The position numbers and the translations under genes were made by a program. Source: an uncultured Clostridia bacterium (GTDB lineage: Bacteria; Bacillota; Clostridia; Christensenellales; Borkfalkiaceae). Taken from it: DNA of 64,000 nt. The notes beneath the pieces are model-generated. The model saw only the letters and a list, made by a program, of their open reading frames with translations, searched no databases and had not been told where the DNA came from. The DNA is taken from NCBI GenBank assembly GCA_947625245.1, contig CANQNO010000005.1, positions 34,415 through 98,414 on the forward strand, read 5' to 3'. Below are positions 46,581 through 55,100 of this stretch, piece after piece. The stretch's first letter is position 1. Every line of letters begins with the position of its first letter.

Positions 46581-47506
46581 AAATTGTTCTCCCTGTATTC
46601 GGCAAGTAATTTAAGTATGCTCATGCGCACCGCAAGCCCGTTTGTCACCTGTTCGAGAATAAGGCTCGACCCGCCGTCAATGAGCGCGGGCGTAAGTTCC
46701 ACGCCCCTGTTCACGGGACCGGGGTGCAGGATTACCGCGCCCGGTTTGGCGTATTTTATCACCTCTCCGTTTATGCCGTAAAAGCGGGCGTATTCGGAGA
46801 GCGACGGGAAGAGCCCGCCGTTCATCCTTTCGAGCTGTATCCTCAGCCCCATTACGGCGTCCGCGCCGTCCACCGCTTCCTCTCTCGAGCGCGCAACGTG
46901 CGCCCCCAACTTTTCCAGCTCCCGCGGCATCATGGTTTTGGGCGCGTACACGCTTACTTCGGCGCCGAGCTTTTTCAGCCCGTAAAGATTGCTCATCGCA
47001 ACCCTGCTGTGCTTGATATCGCCGAGAATAGCTACTTTAAGCCCCTTGATTTTTTTGTAATGTTCCAAAAGGGTGAACATGTCCAAAAGCGCCTGCGTGG
47101 GATGCTCGTGCATGCCGTCGCCGCCGTTTATGACCGAAGCTTTTACCTTGCTTGCAAGCAATGCCGGCGCGCCCGCCATCGGGTGGCGGATAGCTATGAA
47201 ATCTATTTTCATGGCGTCGAGGGTTTCGCCCGTGTCGGCGAGGGTTTCACCCTTTTGCACCGAGCTTGTGGCAACCGATACGTTGACTTCGCTCGCGCCC
47301 AGATATTTGCCCGCAAGCTCGAACGAGGTGCGCGTCCGCGTACTGTTTTCGTAAAACAGCGTTATGAGCGACCTCCCGGCAAGGTCGTCAGATTTTTTGT
47401 ATCCGCTTCCGAGAAATTTTTTTGCGGCGAAAGCGCCGTTTAAAATTTCGTTTATCTCTTCGGCGGACAAATCGTGCAAACCGAGTAAATCTTTTGATTT
47501 AAGCAT
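46577..47506 (-). CDS. pyrB: Aspartate carbamoyltransferase, catalytic subunit
   Basis: 309 residues from the ATG that follows AAAGGGGAG; 62 earlier in-frame codons cover the attenuator and are not coding. The carbamoyl-phosphate site FYENSTRTRTSFE, and HPTQALLDMFTL and RIQLERM are canonical. No regulatory pyrI subunit follows. It commits carbamoyl phosphate to pyrimidine synthesis and opens pyrBCFKDE. Confidence 0.96.
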   Translation of the reverse strand: MLKSKDLLGLHDLSAEEINEILNGAFAAKKFLGSGYKKSDDLAGRSLITLFYENSTRTRTSFELAGKYLGASEVNVSVATSSVQKGETLADTGETLDAMKIDFIAIRHPMAGAPALLASKVKASVINGGDGMHEHPTQALLDMFTLLEHYKKIKGLKVAILGDIKHSRVAMSNLYGLKKLGAEVSVYAPKTMMPRELEKLGAHVARSREEAVDGADAVMGLRIQLERMNGGLFPSLSEYARFYGINGEVIKYAKPGAVILHPGPVNRGVELTPALIDGGSSLILEQVTNGLAVRMSILKLLAEYRENNL

Positions 47507-47527
47507 TGGCTCCCCTTTGTGCGGCAG

Positions 47528-47567
47528 AAAAAAAGCGGCAAAGACGAAAAACGTTCCGCCTTTCCGC
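47528..47567 (-). terminator. Attenuator in the pyr operon leader
   Basis: On the minus strand GCGGAAAG pairs with CTTTGCCGC (one bulged G) and is followed by seven Ts, 22 nt before the pyrB ATG. Its position between promoter and first gene marks it as an attenuator; a PyrR site was not recognised. Confidence 0.7.
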
Positions 47568-47648
47568 TTTAACCCGAAACAGACGATAAAGTTATTCTTT
47601 TTGCAAGCGTTTTTCCGGATACCGTTTTTTATAAGTTTTATTTTAAAA

Positions 47649-47677
47649 ATTATACCATATTTCTTCAATAATGTAAA
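47649..47677 (-). promoter_or_regulatory. Sigma-A promoter of the pyr operon
   Basis: -35 TTTACA (47672-47677), 17-bp spacer, -10 TATAAT (47649-47654). It predicts a leader of about 136 nt. Confidence 0.8.
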
Positions 47678-47713
47678 GTGATTGAAAAACACGGCTTAAA
47701 TTTGTTTTTTATT

Positions 47714-48409
47714 TTACAGTATTCTTTGCAGCGAAAAGCCCGTTTTATCGCACGAGGTGAGCACGTATTCCACGCTCCCTTTTACCGTGCGGAAAGGAAA
47801 ATATAAGTCGCCGTGCAGATGCCCGAACACCACCTTGTCCGCCCGCTGCTCTTCGAAAAGTTCGGTAAAAAGGGTGTCGCCCAGCCTCAGCGAAAAGGGC
47901 GGATAGTGTATCATGACTATGAGCTTGTCGCCCTCTTCGCGCACCTTTTTTACTTCCTTAAAACACAGCGCAAACCTCTCCGCTTCCCTATGGTACAGCT
48001 TTTCGTCGGCGGCGGTAAAGTCCGCGCTGCCGGGGCAAGTCCACCCGCGCGAGCCGCAGATTATTACGTTGCCGAATTTGACGCAGTCGTTCTGGATAAA
48101 GTAAAAGCTGCCGTCCGGCGCGGCGCGCCTGAGCTTTGTTATGCCGTTCCACCAATAGTCGTGGTTGCCGCGTATAAAAATTTTTTTGCCGGGCAGGCAT
48201 TTTAGTTTTTCGAGGTCGGCAAGTCCCTCGCCGAGGGTTATCCCCCAGCTTATGTCCCCGCATATCAAAACGGCGTCGTCCGCCCCGACTTTTTCAAGCC
48301 AGTCGGCTTTGATTTTATTGAAATGGTTCTCCCACGCCGCGCCGAAAATTTCCATCGGTTTGGAATTGTCTTTCGAAAGGTGCAAATCGCTTATGGCATA
48401 TATTTTCAT
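47714..48409 (-). CDS. Calcineurin-like metallophosphoesterase
   Basis: 231 residues from ATG giving MKIYAISDLHLSKD. Metal motifs DLHL, ICGDISWG, FIRGNHDYWW, MIHYPPF and FGHLHGD complete the binuclear site. Substrate unknown (YkuE/YfcE-like range). No ribosome binding site precedes ATG and a promoter ends 7 nt before it. Confidence 0.88.
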   Translation of the reverse strand: MKIYAISDLHLSKDNSKPMEIFGAAWENHFNKIKADWLEKVGADDAVLICGDISWGITLGEGLADLEKLKCLPGKKIFIRGNHDYWWNGITKLRRAAPDGSFYFIQNDCVKFGNVIICGSRGWTCPGSADFTAADEKLYHREAERFALCFKEVKKVREEGDKLIVMIHYPPFSLRLGDTLFTELFEEQRADKVVFGHLHGDLYFPFRTVKGSVEYVLTSCDKTGFSLQRIL

Positions 48410-48416
48410 ATAAAAT

Positions 48417-48445
48417 ATTTTATCACTTTTAAATTTAAGGCACAA
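48417..48445 (-). promoter_or_regulatory. Promoter giving a near-leaderless phosphoesterase mRNA
   Basis: -35 TTGTGC (48440-48445), 17-bp spacer, -10 TAAAAT (48417-48422); ATG begins 8 nt after the -10. Confidence 0.6.
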
Positions 48446-48521
48446 GAATTTTAATAAAGTATTAAATACGTTTTTGGGGCTGAACGGGGCAATTTTTGAC
48501 AAAATGTGCCTGTTATGTATG

Positions 48522-48535
48522 ACATAGTACTATGT
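48522..48535. promoter_or_regulatory. Orphan 14-bp perfect palindrome
   Basis: ACATAGTACTATGT is perfectly symmetrical. A plus-strand TTGACA lies about 25 bp upstream. Probably an operator; its regulator is not nearby. Confidence 0.4.
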
Positions 48536-48577
48536 TTAACCCCGAATTGACGCCGTACAGCCGACTTTTTGCCATAA

Positions 48578-48613
48578 AAACATCTCCCCCGAAAAACCGG
48601 GGGAGAATTTTTT
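48578..48613. terminator. Bidirectional terminator
   Basis: Stem CTCCCCC / GGGGGAG with loop GAAAAACC. The plus strand continues AATTTTTT and the minus strand ATGTTTTT. It probably ends the minus-strand Cys-rich protein gene. Confidence 0.75.
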
Positions 48614-48645
48614 AAAAACGCTTTTTTTATGGCGCGGGGCTTTTT

Positions 48646-49299
48646 TTACTGCTTTGAGCAGTTGCGCTGGCAGGGGTATAAGGGAAGTTCGAAGAAGCCC
48701 TGGCATACCTCTTGCGAGTAGTCCTGCGCGGGCGGTATTGCGCAATAACCGTATGTGGGAACGAGCAGTTGCACGTCCACGGATATCTTTAAAATTACCG
48801 TTACGCAGGCGTTTATTGTAAAGGTTCCGTCGGGGTTGAACGTGCCCTCCGCGCTCACCGCCGAAACGGTTGCCGTGCAGTTATAGGGCATAACCGACGG
48901 AGCGGGTACGAACAGGATCACATCCTGCGAAACGCTTATCGAGGACTGCGCCGAGCCCTCCACCCCGTTTGCGTCCGTGTACAGAACTTCCACGGGAATA
49001 TTCACCGTGACCTGCACCCTCGCGCAATCGGGTTTATCCGCAAGCCTCTCTATATTCAGTCCGGTTATGTCGCCCGCAGACGAGAGAGAGCGGGCGCTTA
49101 TATAGGTGAGCGGATATGTAGGATTTGCGGGCGTGGGGTTGGTTAAAGTGAGCGTCAGATTTTGTAATTGAAGCTGTTTTATGCAGGCGTCGAATATCTT
49201 TTGCGCCTGTATGCAAACCTTTTCGCACAAGCCGTTCAACGGATTGCCCGATATGGTTCCGGGACATTTATCCGATGAAAAATTTGAAAAAAACGACAT
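48646..49299 (-). CDS. Cysteine-containing spore-coat-like hypothetical protein
   Basis: 217 residues with no signal peptide. Cys occur near both ends (CPGTISGNPLNGLCEKVC; CQGFFELPLYPCQRNC). The middle has long beta strands (VQVTVNIPVEVLYTDANGVE, SISVSQDVILFVPAPSV, ITLKISVDV-type) reminiscent of DUF3794/SipL-like coat-assembly modules. Family not firmly recognised. GGAGGT precedes ATG. Neighbouring LysM and SpoVB-like genes support a spore role (inference). Confidence 0.5.
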   Translation of the reverse strand: MSFFSNFSSDKCPGTISGNPLNGLCEKVCIQAQKIFDACIKQLQLQNLTLTLTNPTPANPTYPLTYISARSLSSAGDITGLNIERLADKPDCARVQVTVNIPVEVLYTDANGVEGSAQSSISVSQDVILFVPAPSVMPYNCTATVSAVSAEGTFNPDGTFTINACVTVILKISVDVQLLVPTYGYCAIPPAQDYSQEVCQGFFELPLYPCQRNCSKQ

Positions 49300-49399
49300 T
49301 TTTTACCTCCGTTTATTTATCCGCGGCACTGCGCGGATAGTATATTTTATTATATGCCGCGCAAGGAGTGCGGCGTTACCGCCCCGTCCGCGGCGCAAC

Positions 49400-49666
49400 C
49401 TACGGGATATAGATTATCCGCGTGGGGTACAGCGGGCGGTTGAAGTTGAAAGCGGCAAGGCTTTCCCCGTCCGTGCCGTGAGCCGCCGCAACCGAAGCGT
49501 ACGTTTCGAAGGGCTTCACCGCATAAGCGGTACATTTTTTCACACAGATTATTTTCCCCTCGAAACAATCCCCCACGGGGAACGAAAGCGTCTTTTCCGC
49601 TTCTTCCGCCGTCTGCCCGCGTTTTATGCGGTAAAACCTGCTTTTGTCGAGTTCGAGAAGTTTCAA
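49400..49666 (-). CDS. Small LysM-like protein
   Basis: 88 residues from a TTG with GGGGG upstream; no ATG is available. The C-terminal half is a LysM pattern (TAYAVKPFETYASVAAAHGT, then AAFNFNRPLYPTRIIYIP), and the N-terminal half looks like a second, degenerate one (YRIKRGQTAEEAEKTLSF). It has no signal peptide, as in spore-coat LysM proteins that bind cortex or peptidoglycan. Function inferred. Confidence 0.6.
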   Translation of the reverse strand: MKLLELDKSRFYRIKRGQTAEEAEKTLSFPVGDCFEGKIICVKKCTAYAVKPFETYASVAAAHGTDGESLAAFNFNRPLYPTRIIYIP

Positions 49667-49761
49667 CGTCCGCCCCCTAACGCACGGGATTTTTTATTAC
49701 AATATGCAAAAGAACTTTCAAACGTTCTAAAACAACCCACAAAATTTGTAGAATATTGTTG

Positions 49762-51297
49762 ATGAAGAACGACATTTACAGATCCGCCGCGCAGGTTACC
49801 GTATTTTCGACGGTAGAAAAGGGGCTGAGCTTTTTATACAGAATAGCGCTGACTCGGATAATAGGCGCGGAGGGGCTGGGAATTTACCAGATTTGCCTTA
49901 CCGTGTTCGCCGTGTTTTTGACCGCCGCTTCGAGCGGGGTGCCCGTGACCGTTTCGCGGCTGATGGCAAAAAGCGACGCGACGGGCGACAGGGAAGGCAA
50001 ACATGCGGCGGTCACGGCGGGGATTTTATGTACGCTGTGCGTGACCGTTCCCGCCGCGCTGATTTTGTTTTTCGGGAAAAACGCCTTCGGATTTTTATTT
50101 TCGGACGGGCGTTGCGCCGACATTTTTATAATCCTTCTTCCGGGGCTTGTGCTGACTTCCGTATATTCGGTAATACGCGGCTCGTTCTGGGGCAACAAGC
50201 AATTTTTGCCCTATTCGGTGATAGAACTCCTTGAGGACGCCGTGATGGTGATATGCGGCGTGATACTTATACGCGGCGCGGGAGACCCCGTGACGGGCGC
50301 GAGGTACGCCACGGTTGCCGTGCTCATCTCGTACGTATTTTCTTTTTGCGTTTCACTGGGCTGGTATTTTTCGACGGGCGGGAGGCTTAAAAACCCGAAG
50401 AGCCGGCTTAAACCCCTTATTTCCTCCTCCGTTCCCATTACCGCCATGCGCACTTCGGCTTCCCTTTTAAACTCCGCCGTGGCGTTCCTGCTGCCTGCAT
50501 TGCTCGTTTCGGGCGGGATGGGCAACTCGGAGGCGGTGAGCCTATACGGCGTGTGCCTCGGCATGGCGGTGCCCATGCTGTTTATCCCCTCTTCCGCCAT
50601 CGGGTCGATTGCTGTGGTGGTCGCGCCCGAACTTTCGGAAAATTATTACAAAGGCGATACGTACGCCGTAAAAAGGGACGTGGAAAAATCGGTCTGCGCC
50701 GCCATTTTGATAGCCGTTGCCGTAGTGCCGCTCCTCTTTGCGCTCGGCGGGTCGATAAGCGAATTTTTGTATTCGAGCGAGCTGTGCGGTCAGATAGTCA
50801 CTGTGAGCGCCGTAATAGTTCTCCCCATGTGCGTCTCGATGATGACGAACACCGTTCTTAACTCCATGAACTGCGAAAAGAAAACCTTGGGCTATTTTTG
50901 CATAGGCGCGGCGGCAATGCTTGCGAGCATAGTGTTCCTTACCCGCTTTATTGGGGTTTACAGCTATATCCTCGGGCTTGCAGCCAGCAACCTCTCTTCC
51001 GCGGTCCTGAATTTGCGGCTTTTAAAGAAAAAATGCGGCGGGGCGAGCGTTTTAAAGTATGTATTTAAAGGGCTTGCGGCAATTGCGGGGGCAAGCCTTT
51101 TCGGGGTGCTCGCAACGGGCATTTTAAATCACTTCTTTTCGCCGTTCGTGAGAATAATCATAGGCGCGCCGCTGATTCTCGCGTTCACCGCCGCGCTGTG
51201 CTATCTTATGAAGATGTTTACCTTTAAACCTTTGAAAAAGCTATTTAAACGGAAAAATATCAAGGGTGAGAAGCCCGCGGACGCCCAAAAAAATTAA
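49762..51297 (+). CDS. SpoVB-like MATE/MOP-superfamily flippase
   Basis: 511 residues from ATG (MKNDIYRSAAQ); two in-frame TTG codons precede it. About 14 hydrophobic helices and the SpoVB/MurJ-type N-terminus (FLYRIALTRIIGAEGLGIYQ) are present, ending in a lysine-rich tail. It probably moves a lipid-linked peptidoglycan or polysaccharide precursor across the membrane during spore cortex formation. No ribosome binding site; a TAGAAT hexamer ends 7 nt before ATG. It ends 57 bp inside a convergent gene. Confidence 0.85.
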   Translation: MKNDIYRSAAQVTVFSTVEKGLSFLYRIALTRIIGAEGLGIYQICLTVFAVFLTAASSGVPVTVSRLMAKSDATGDREGKHAAVTAGILCTLCVTVPAALILFFGKNAFGFLFSDGRCADIFIILLPGLVLTSVYSVIRGSFWGNKQFLPYSVIELLEDAVMVICGVILIRGAGDPVTGARYATVAVLISYVFSFCVSLGWYFSTGGRLKNPKSRLKPLISSSVPITAMRTSASLLNSAVAFLLPALLVSGGMGNSEAVSLYGVCLGMAVPMLFIPSSAIGSIAVVVAPELSENYYKGDTYAVKRDVEKSVCAAILIAVAVVPLLFALGGSISEFLYSSELCGQIVTVSAVIVLPMCVSMMTNTVLNSMNCEKKTLGYFCIGAAAMLASIVFLTRFIGVYSYILGLAASNLSSAVLNLRLLKKKCGGASVLKYVFKGLAAIAGASLFGVLATGILNHFFSPFVRIIIGAPLILAFTAALCYLMKMFTFKPLKKLFKRKNIKGEKPADAQKN

Positions 51298-51624
51298 AAA
51301 TACGCCGAAGAGCTTTTTAAGATATGCGCCCGGAAGGGCGGCCGCGGCAAACCCGCCCGCGACCGAAGTTATAAGCGCGGAAAGAACGAGCGGTATTACG
51401 CCTTTAAAACTTACCAGCCCGTTCTTTTTGTGTACGGAAAGGCTCAACGCCGCCATCGGTAAAAAGGAAATCAAATTAGCCGCCTGCGCGGCATGCTGTT
51501 CCACCCCCGCAAACAGAGTGAGCACGGGGATAAGTACCGTGCCGCCGCCCATGCCCATGCCGCCCAAAAGCCCCGAAACAAATCCGGCGGCGAGAAAAAC
51601 CAGAAAGCTCAAACCAGCATCCAT
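51241..51624 (-). CDS. Half-size TauE/SafE (TSUP) membrane protein, C-terminal partner
   Basis: 127 residues from ATG giving MDAGLSFLV; an upstream 118-residue extension is Arg-rich out-of-family sequence. Four helices include the repeat GFVSGLLGGMGMGGGTVLIP. It is half the usual length of about 250. It overlaps a second half-size gene by 16 nt. Its 3' end overlaps the convergent SpoVB-like gene by 57 bp. Confidence 0.75.
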   Translation of the reverse strand: MDAGLSFLVFLAAGFVSGLLGGMGMGGGTVLIPVLTLFAGVEQHAAQAANLISFLPMAALSLSVHKKNGLVSFKGVIPLVLSALITSVAGGFAAAALPGAYLKKLFGVFLIFLGVRGLLTLDIFPFK

Positions 51625-52007
51625 ACGCCCGCGGCTATCATCAGGGCGATAAAAATTATTTTTATTGGTGTTTCGGGCAACGATCCGAGAAGCTTTGCCC
51701 CCGCAAACCCGCCCGCGAGCGCGCCGATCGCCGCGGGTATTACTACGTCCGCGCGGAAATAGCCGTTGAAAATATATACGATTGCCGAAACCGCGCAAAC
51801 GGGCGCGATGACGAGAATAGCCGTGGCGTGCGCACGGCGTTCGCCGTAACCCGAAACGTTTTTCAAAAGCGGCACGGCGACCATACCTCCGCCGCCCCCG
51901 AACAGCCCGTTTACCGCGCCCGTCAAAAATCCCGCCGTTATGTTTTTTACGGTATTCCCGCCTGCCGTAACCGACCACCTCCCGTACAAGCCGCGCCGCT
52001 CAACCAT
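51609..52007 (-). CDS. Half-size TauE/SafE (TSUP) membrane protein, N-terminal partner
   Basis: 132 residues with four helices and the matching repeat GFLTGAVNGLFGGGGGMVAVP. TSUP proteins carry two such repeats in one chain and move sulfur oxyanions or organic acids; here the halves are separate and probably heterodimerise. Start is the only ATG available; a GGG precedes it. Confidence 0.72.
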   Translation of the reverse strand: MVERRGLYGRWSVTAGGNTVKNITAGFLTGAVNGLFGGGGGMVAVPLLKNVSGYGERRAHATAILVIAPVCAVSAIVYIFNGYFRADVVIPAAIGALAGGFAGAKLLGSLPETPIKIIFIALMIAAGVWMLV

Positions 52008-52161
52008 CCCTTTGCCGCGCGGCGGTTTGCGTTTATATCAATTAGTTTTAACAATTTAAGGGAAAATAATAATTTTTTTGAAGTTTACAAGCTTTAATCG
52101 CTTGATTATAAATGCGAATTATATTAAAATGTTATGGTACGATATTTATAAGGTGTTCATT

Positions 52162-55100
52162 ATGAATAAAAGAAATTCATCCAAATTCAGAAAAACCGCC
52201 ATAGCGGCGCTGTGCGCCGTTTCGGTGACCTGCACGGGGCTTGCAGCGGCTTGCGCACCCGAAGAGACCAAAACTCCTTCCACGCCCGCTCAAACCCAAA
52301 AAGAGGACAACCAGCTCCTCAAAAACGGTAATTTCGAATATGCCGTCGTACCCGAAAACGCCGTCCACCTCATCAAGAGCGCAAACAACTGGACGAGAGG
52401 CGGCGACAGCTCGGGAGTTATGTCGGGCATAATCGACACATCTGAAACCGCCTGGGACAAGCTCGACAGCCCCGACCTTAAACAGACGCTCGACTACAAC
52501 AACGAGTTGAATTCGAGCGACCCCGACTACAACGATTTGCACGTCGACTACAACGGCATGGATTCGGAGGATATCCTGTATGTCGATTCCTATGCGGCGG
52601 GCTTTAAAGAGGACACGGACGTTTCCGATACCGACGACGTAATAGCCGTACACGGCTCGTACAGAGATTTTATGGGAATTACGGGCGACGACGAGCAGGG
52701 CTATAAATTTAACGGCGTTACCGTATATAAGGCAGACGACGGGGAAAACAAGGAATTTTATTACGATACCGACTTCACCAAACCCGTGCGCTTTACCACA
52801 ATAGCCAACCCCGAAACCCACTACGGCTCTTACTCCGAACAGGACGGGAAGTTCTACCTCGGCGACAGGCAAATCTTTAAAGATGACGACGGGAATTACT
52901 TCCTTGACGAAGAGCACGAAGAACCCGTGGGCAACGTTTTGATGATACACAACTACCCCACGGACAGAAAGTATAACGGCATAGAACAGCATTATACTTC
53001 ACAGACCGTCACCCTCGAAGCCAACACGGCGGCTGAGATTTCGCTTTGGGTAAAGACAAGCGACCTTAAATTCGACAAGGGCTATTCTCAGCTTACCGAC
53101 GAGGACAGGGGCGCGTATATAGAGATAACTCAATCGGTTGCGTCCACCGCCATCGATTCCTTCAAGATCCGCGCCATCAACACCGAAAAGATATTATCCG
53201 ACGCGCAAAACGGAACGATAACCCTTCCCGAAGGCGTTTCGCAAAACGGCTGGTTAAAATACACGATTTACGTGAACGCCTGCGACTTCTCCGAAAGCAC
53301 CGTTTCGATAGTCCTCGGTCTGGGCGACAGCGAAACCACGAGAAAGGTTACGGGCTATGCGTTCTTCGACGACGTGGAAGTTAAAAAATTCACCGATATC
53401 AACGACGCGGACTGCTCTTATAACGACGCCGGCATTGCCGACGAGATAAAGAACGAGGTCAAACCCTCTTTCTGCACCCTCGCGAGCGAAGAGGACGAAA
53501 AAGTGTTTGCGGCGGACAGGGAGATAAGGCGCAGCAACGATATAAGATTTTCGGACAGGTTCCGCTATCTTATCGACCTCGCTTCCGAAAACGTACCCGG
53601 CACGACCAAAGATTCCCACCTTTCGGGCAGCGAAGACCTTACGGCGGAAGTTGCGCTGACGACAGAGGAATCGGGCAATAAGACTTACGCTTCTTCCGAA
53701 CAAAATAAAGCAAGCATTAAGAACAACATTGCGTCCTCCGATGCGGACAAACAGTACGATTTGACCGACTCCATGAAGCAGACGGGCGGCAGACCCACTT
53801 TCAACGACCTTATAGGAATATTCGGCGCCGACCACACGTTCTCCTCCGCGGATTTCGCAAATACCGGAGAAGCCGGGTTCAGGGATCTTTCGGAAAGGCT
53901 CAATGCGGCGCTTACGGGAGACAACGGGCTGAACGCCTTGAAAAACGTAAGCAAGAGCAACATGGATATGCTTGTAATGCTTTCGGCGTACGGCGCGTCC
54001 TATACCGCCACTCTTAAAAATAAAAATGAGGAATCCGCGGTTTTCAGCGTAAAAGGAAACACGTCTGACAACAGCACGAACTACAAAATAATTTCGTTCT
54101 GGGTAAAGACTTCCGACATGACGGACGGAACCGCCGCGACGCTTAAACTTGTGGACGCAGAAGACAAGGACAACTACGCGACTTTCACGATAGACACCAC
54201 GGGCAGGGCGATAGATATAGGCGACGAAAAAGATATTTATCACGGCTGGACGCAGTGCTTCTTCTTTGTAAGCAACGACACCAAAGAAGATAAGACGTTC
54301 TATCTGGAATTCGGTTTGGGCAACCGCACGATAGCCGACGCGGCTTTGACCTCGTACGTTCCCGGCTGGGCGGCGTTTGCGGACATGCAGACCATGGACG
54401 TAAAAGAGGACGTATTCAAGCTGTGCTCCGACGGAAGCTTTTCCAAAACCCTCTCCTTTACGGACGAGGAAGAAAAGGGCGGCAGTGTTTTTGACGAAGC
54501 CAACGGCATGTATAACGTTAAAAAGGGCGTTGCGGTGCCCTCCTCCTACAAGGGCGTAAACGGCGGCAGCAGTTATGTAACTGACAAGATATTCGGCGAC
54601 GATTACGACGATATAAACAATACCAAAGAGGGAACCGGCGGACTTATAAACCGCGACGGCTTTATTAACGATTATACCGAAGATTTAAGAACTACAATTA
54701 AAGATGGCTTTAATGCAAGCCAGACGGAAGCCGCCGAAATCTGGAACGAAGTATTCGGCGAAGATTGCTACCAACCCCTGATAATTGTGGACAGCATACG
54801 CGCTTACCGCGACAGGGTCAAGGCGAACGAGAACAATTTTAAAGATTACTATATAAAGACAGAAGAAGGAAAGTTTGAAAAGGTAAGCGAGGACGCAGAG
54901 TTCGACGAAAAGGAGACTTATTATTCCGAAGAACAACTCGTAAAAAATTACGGTTATATAGGCAACTCCTCTACCGTTTCTTCCGACGACTGCAGAACGA
55001 TAAGCGTTAAAGTGAAAGTAACGGGCAACGCAACGGCTTATGTATATCTCGTAGACCCCGAAACCCGCGAAGTATTGAAATACGGCACACCCGAATACAC

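Noticed and set aside
48536-48745. 69-codon minus-strand frame MRNTARAGL...
   Set aside because: Overlaps the terminator hairpin and the end of the Cys-rich protein gene in another frame; no ribosome binding site.
51625-51978. N-terminal extension of the second TSUP gene
   Set aside because: Arg/Gly-rich translation of the overlapping first TSUP gene in another frame; the true start is the internal ATG.
53254-54243. 329-codon minus-strand frame opposite the giant surface protein
   Set aside because: Antisense shadow of a strongly coding gene, with no ribosome binding site and implausible Arg/Val-rich composition.
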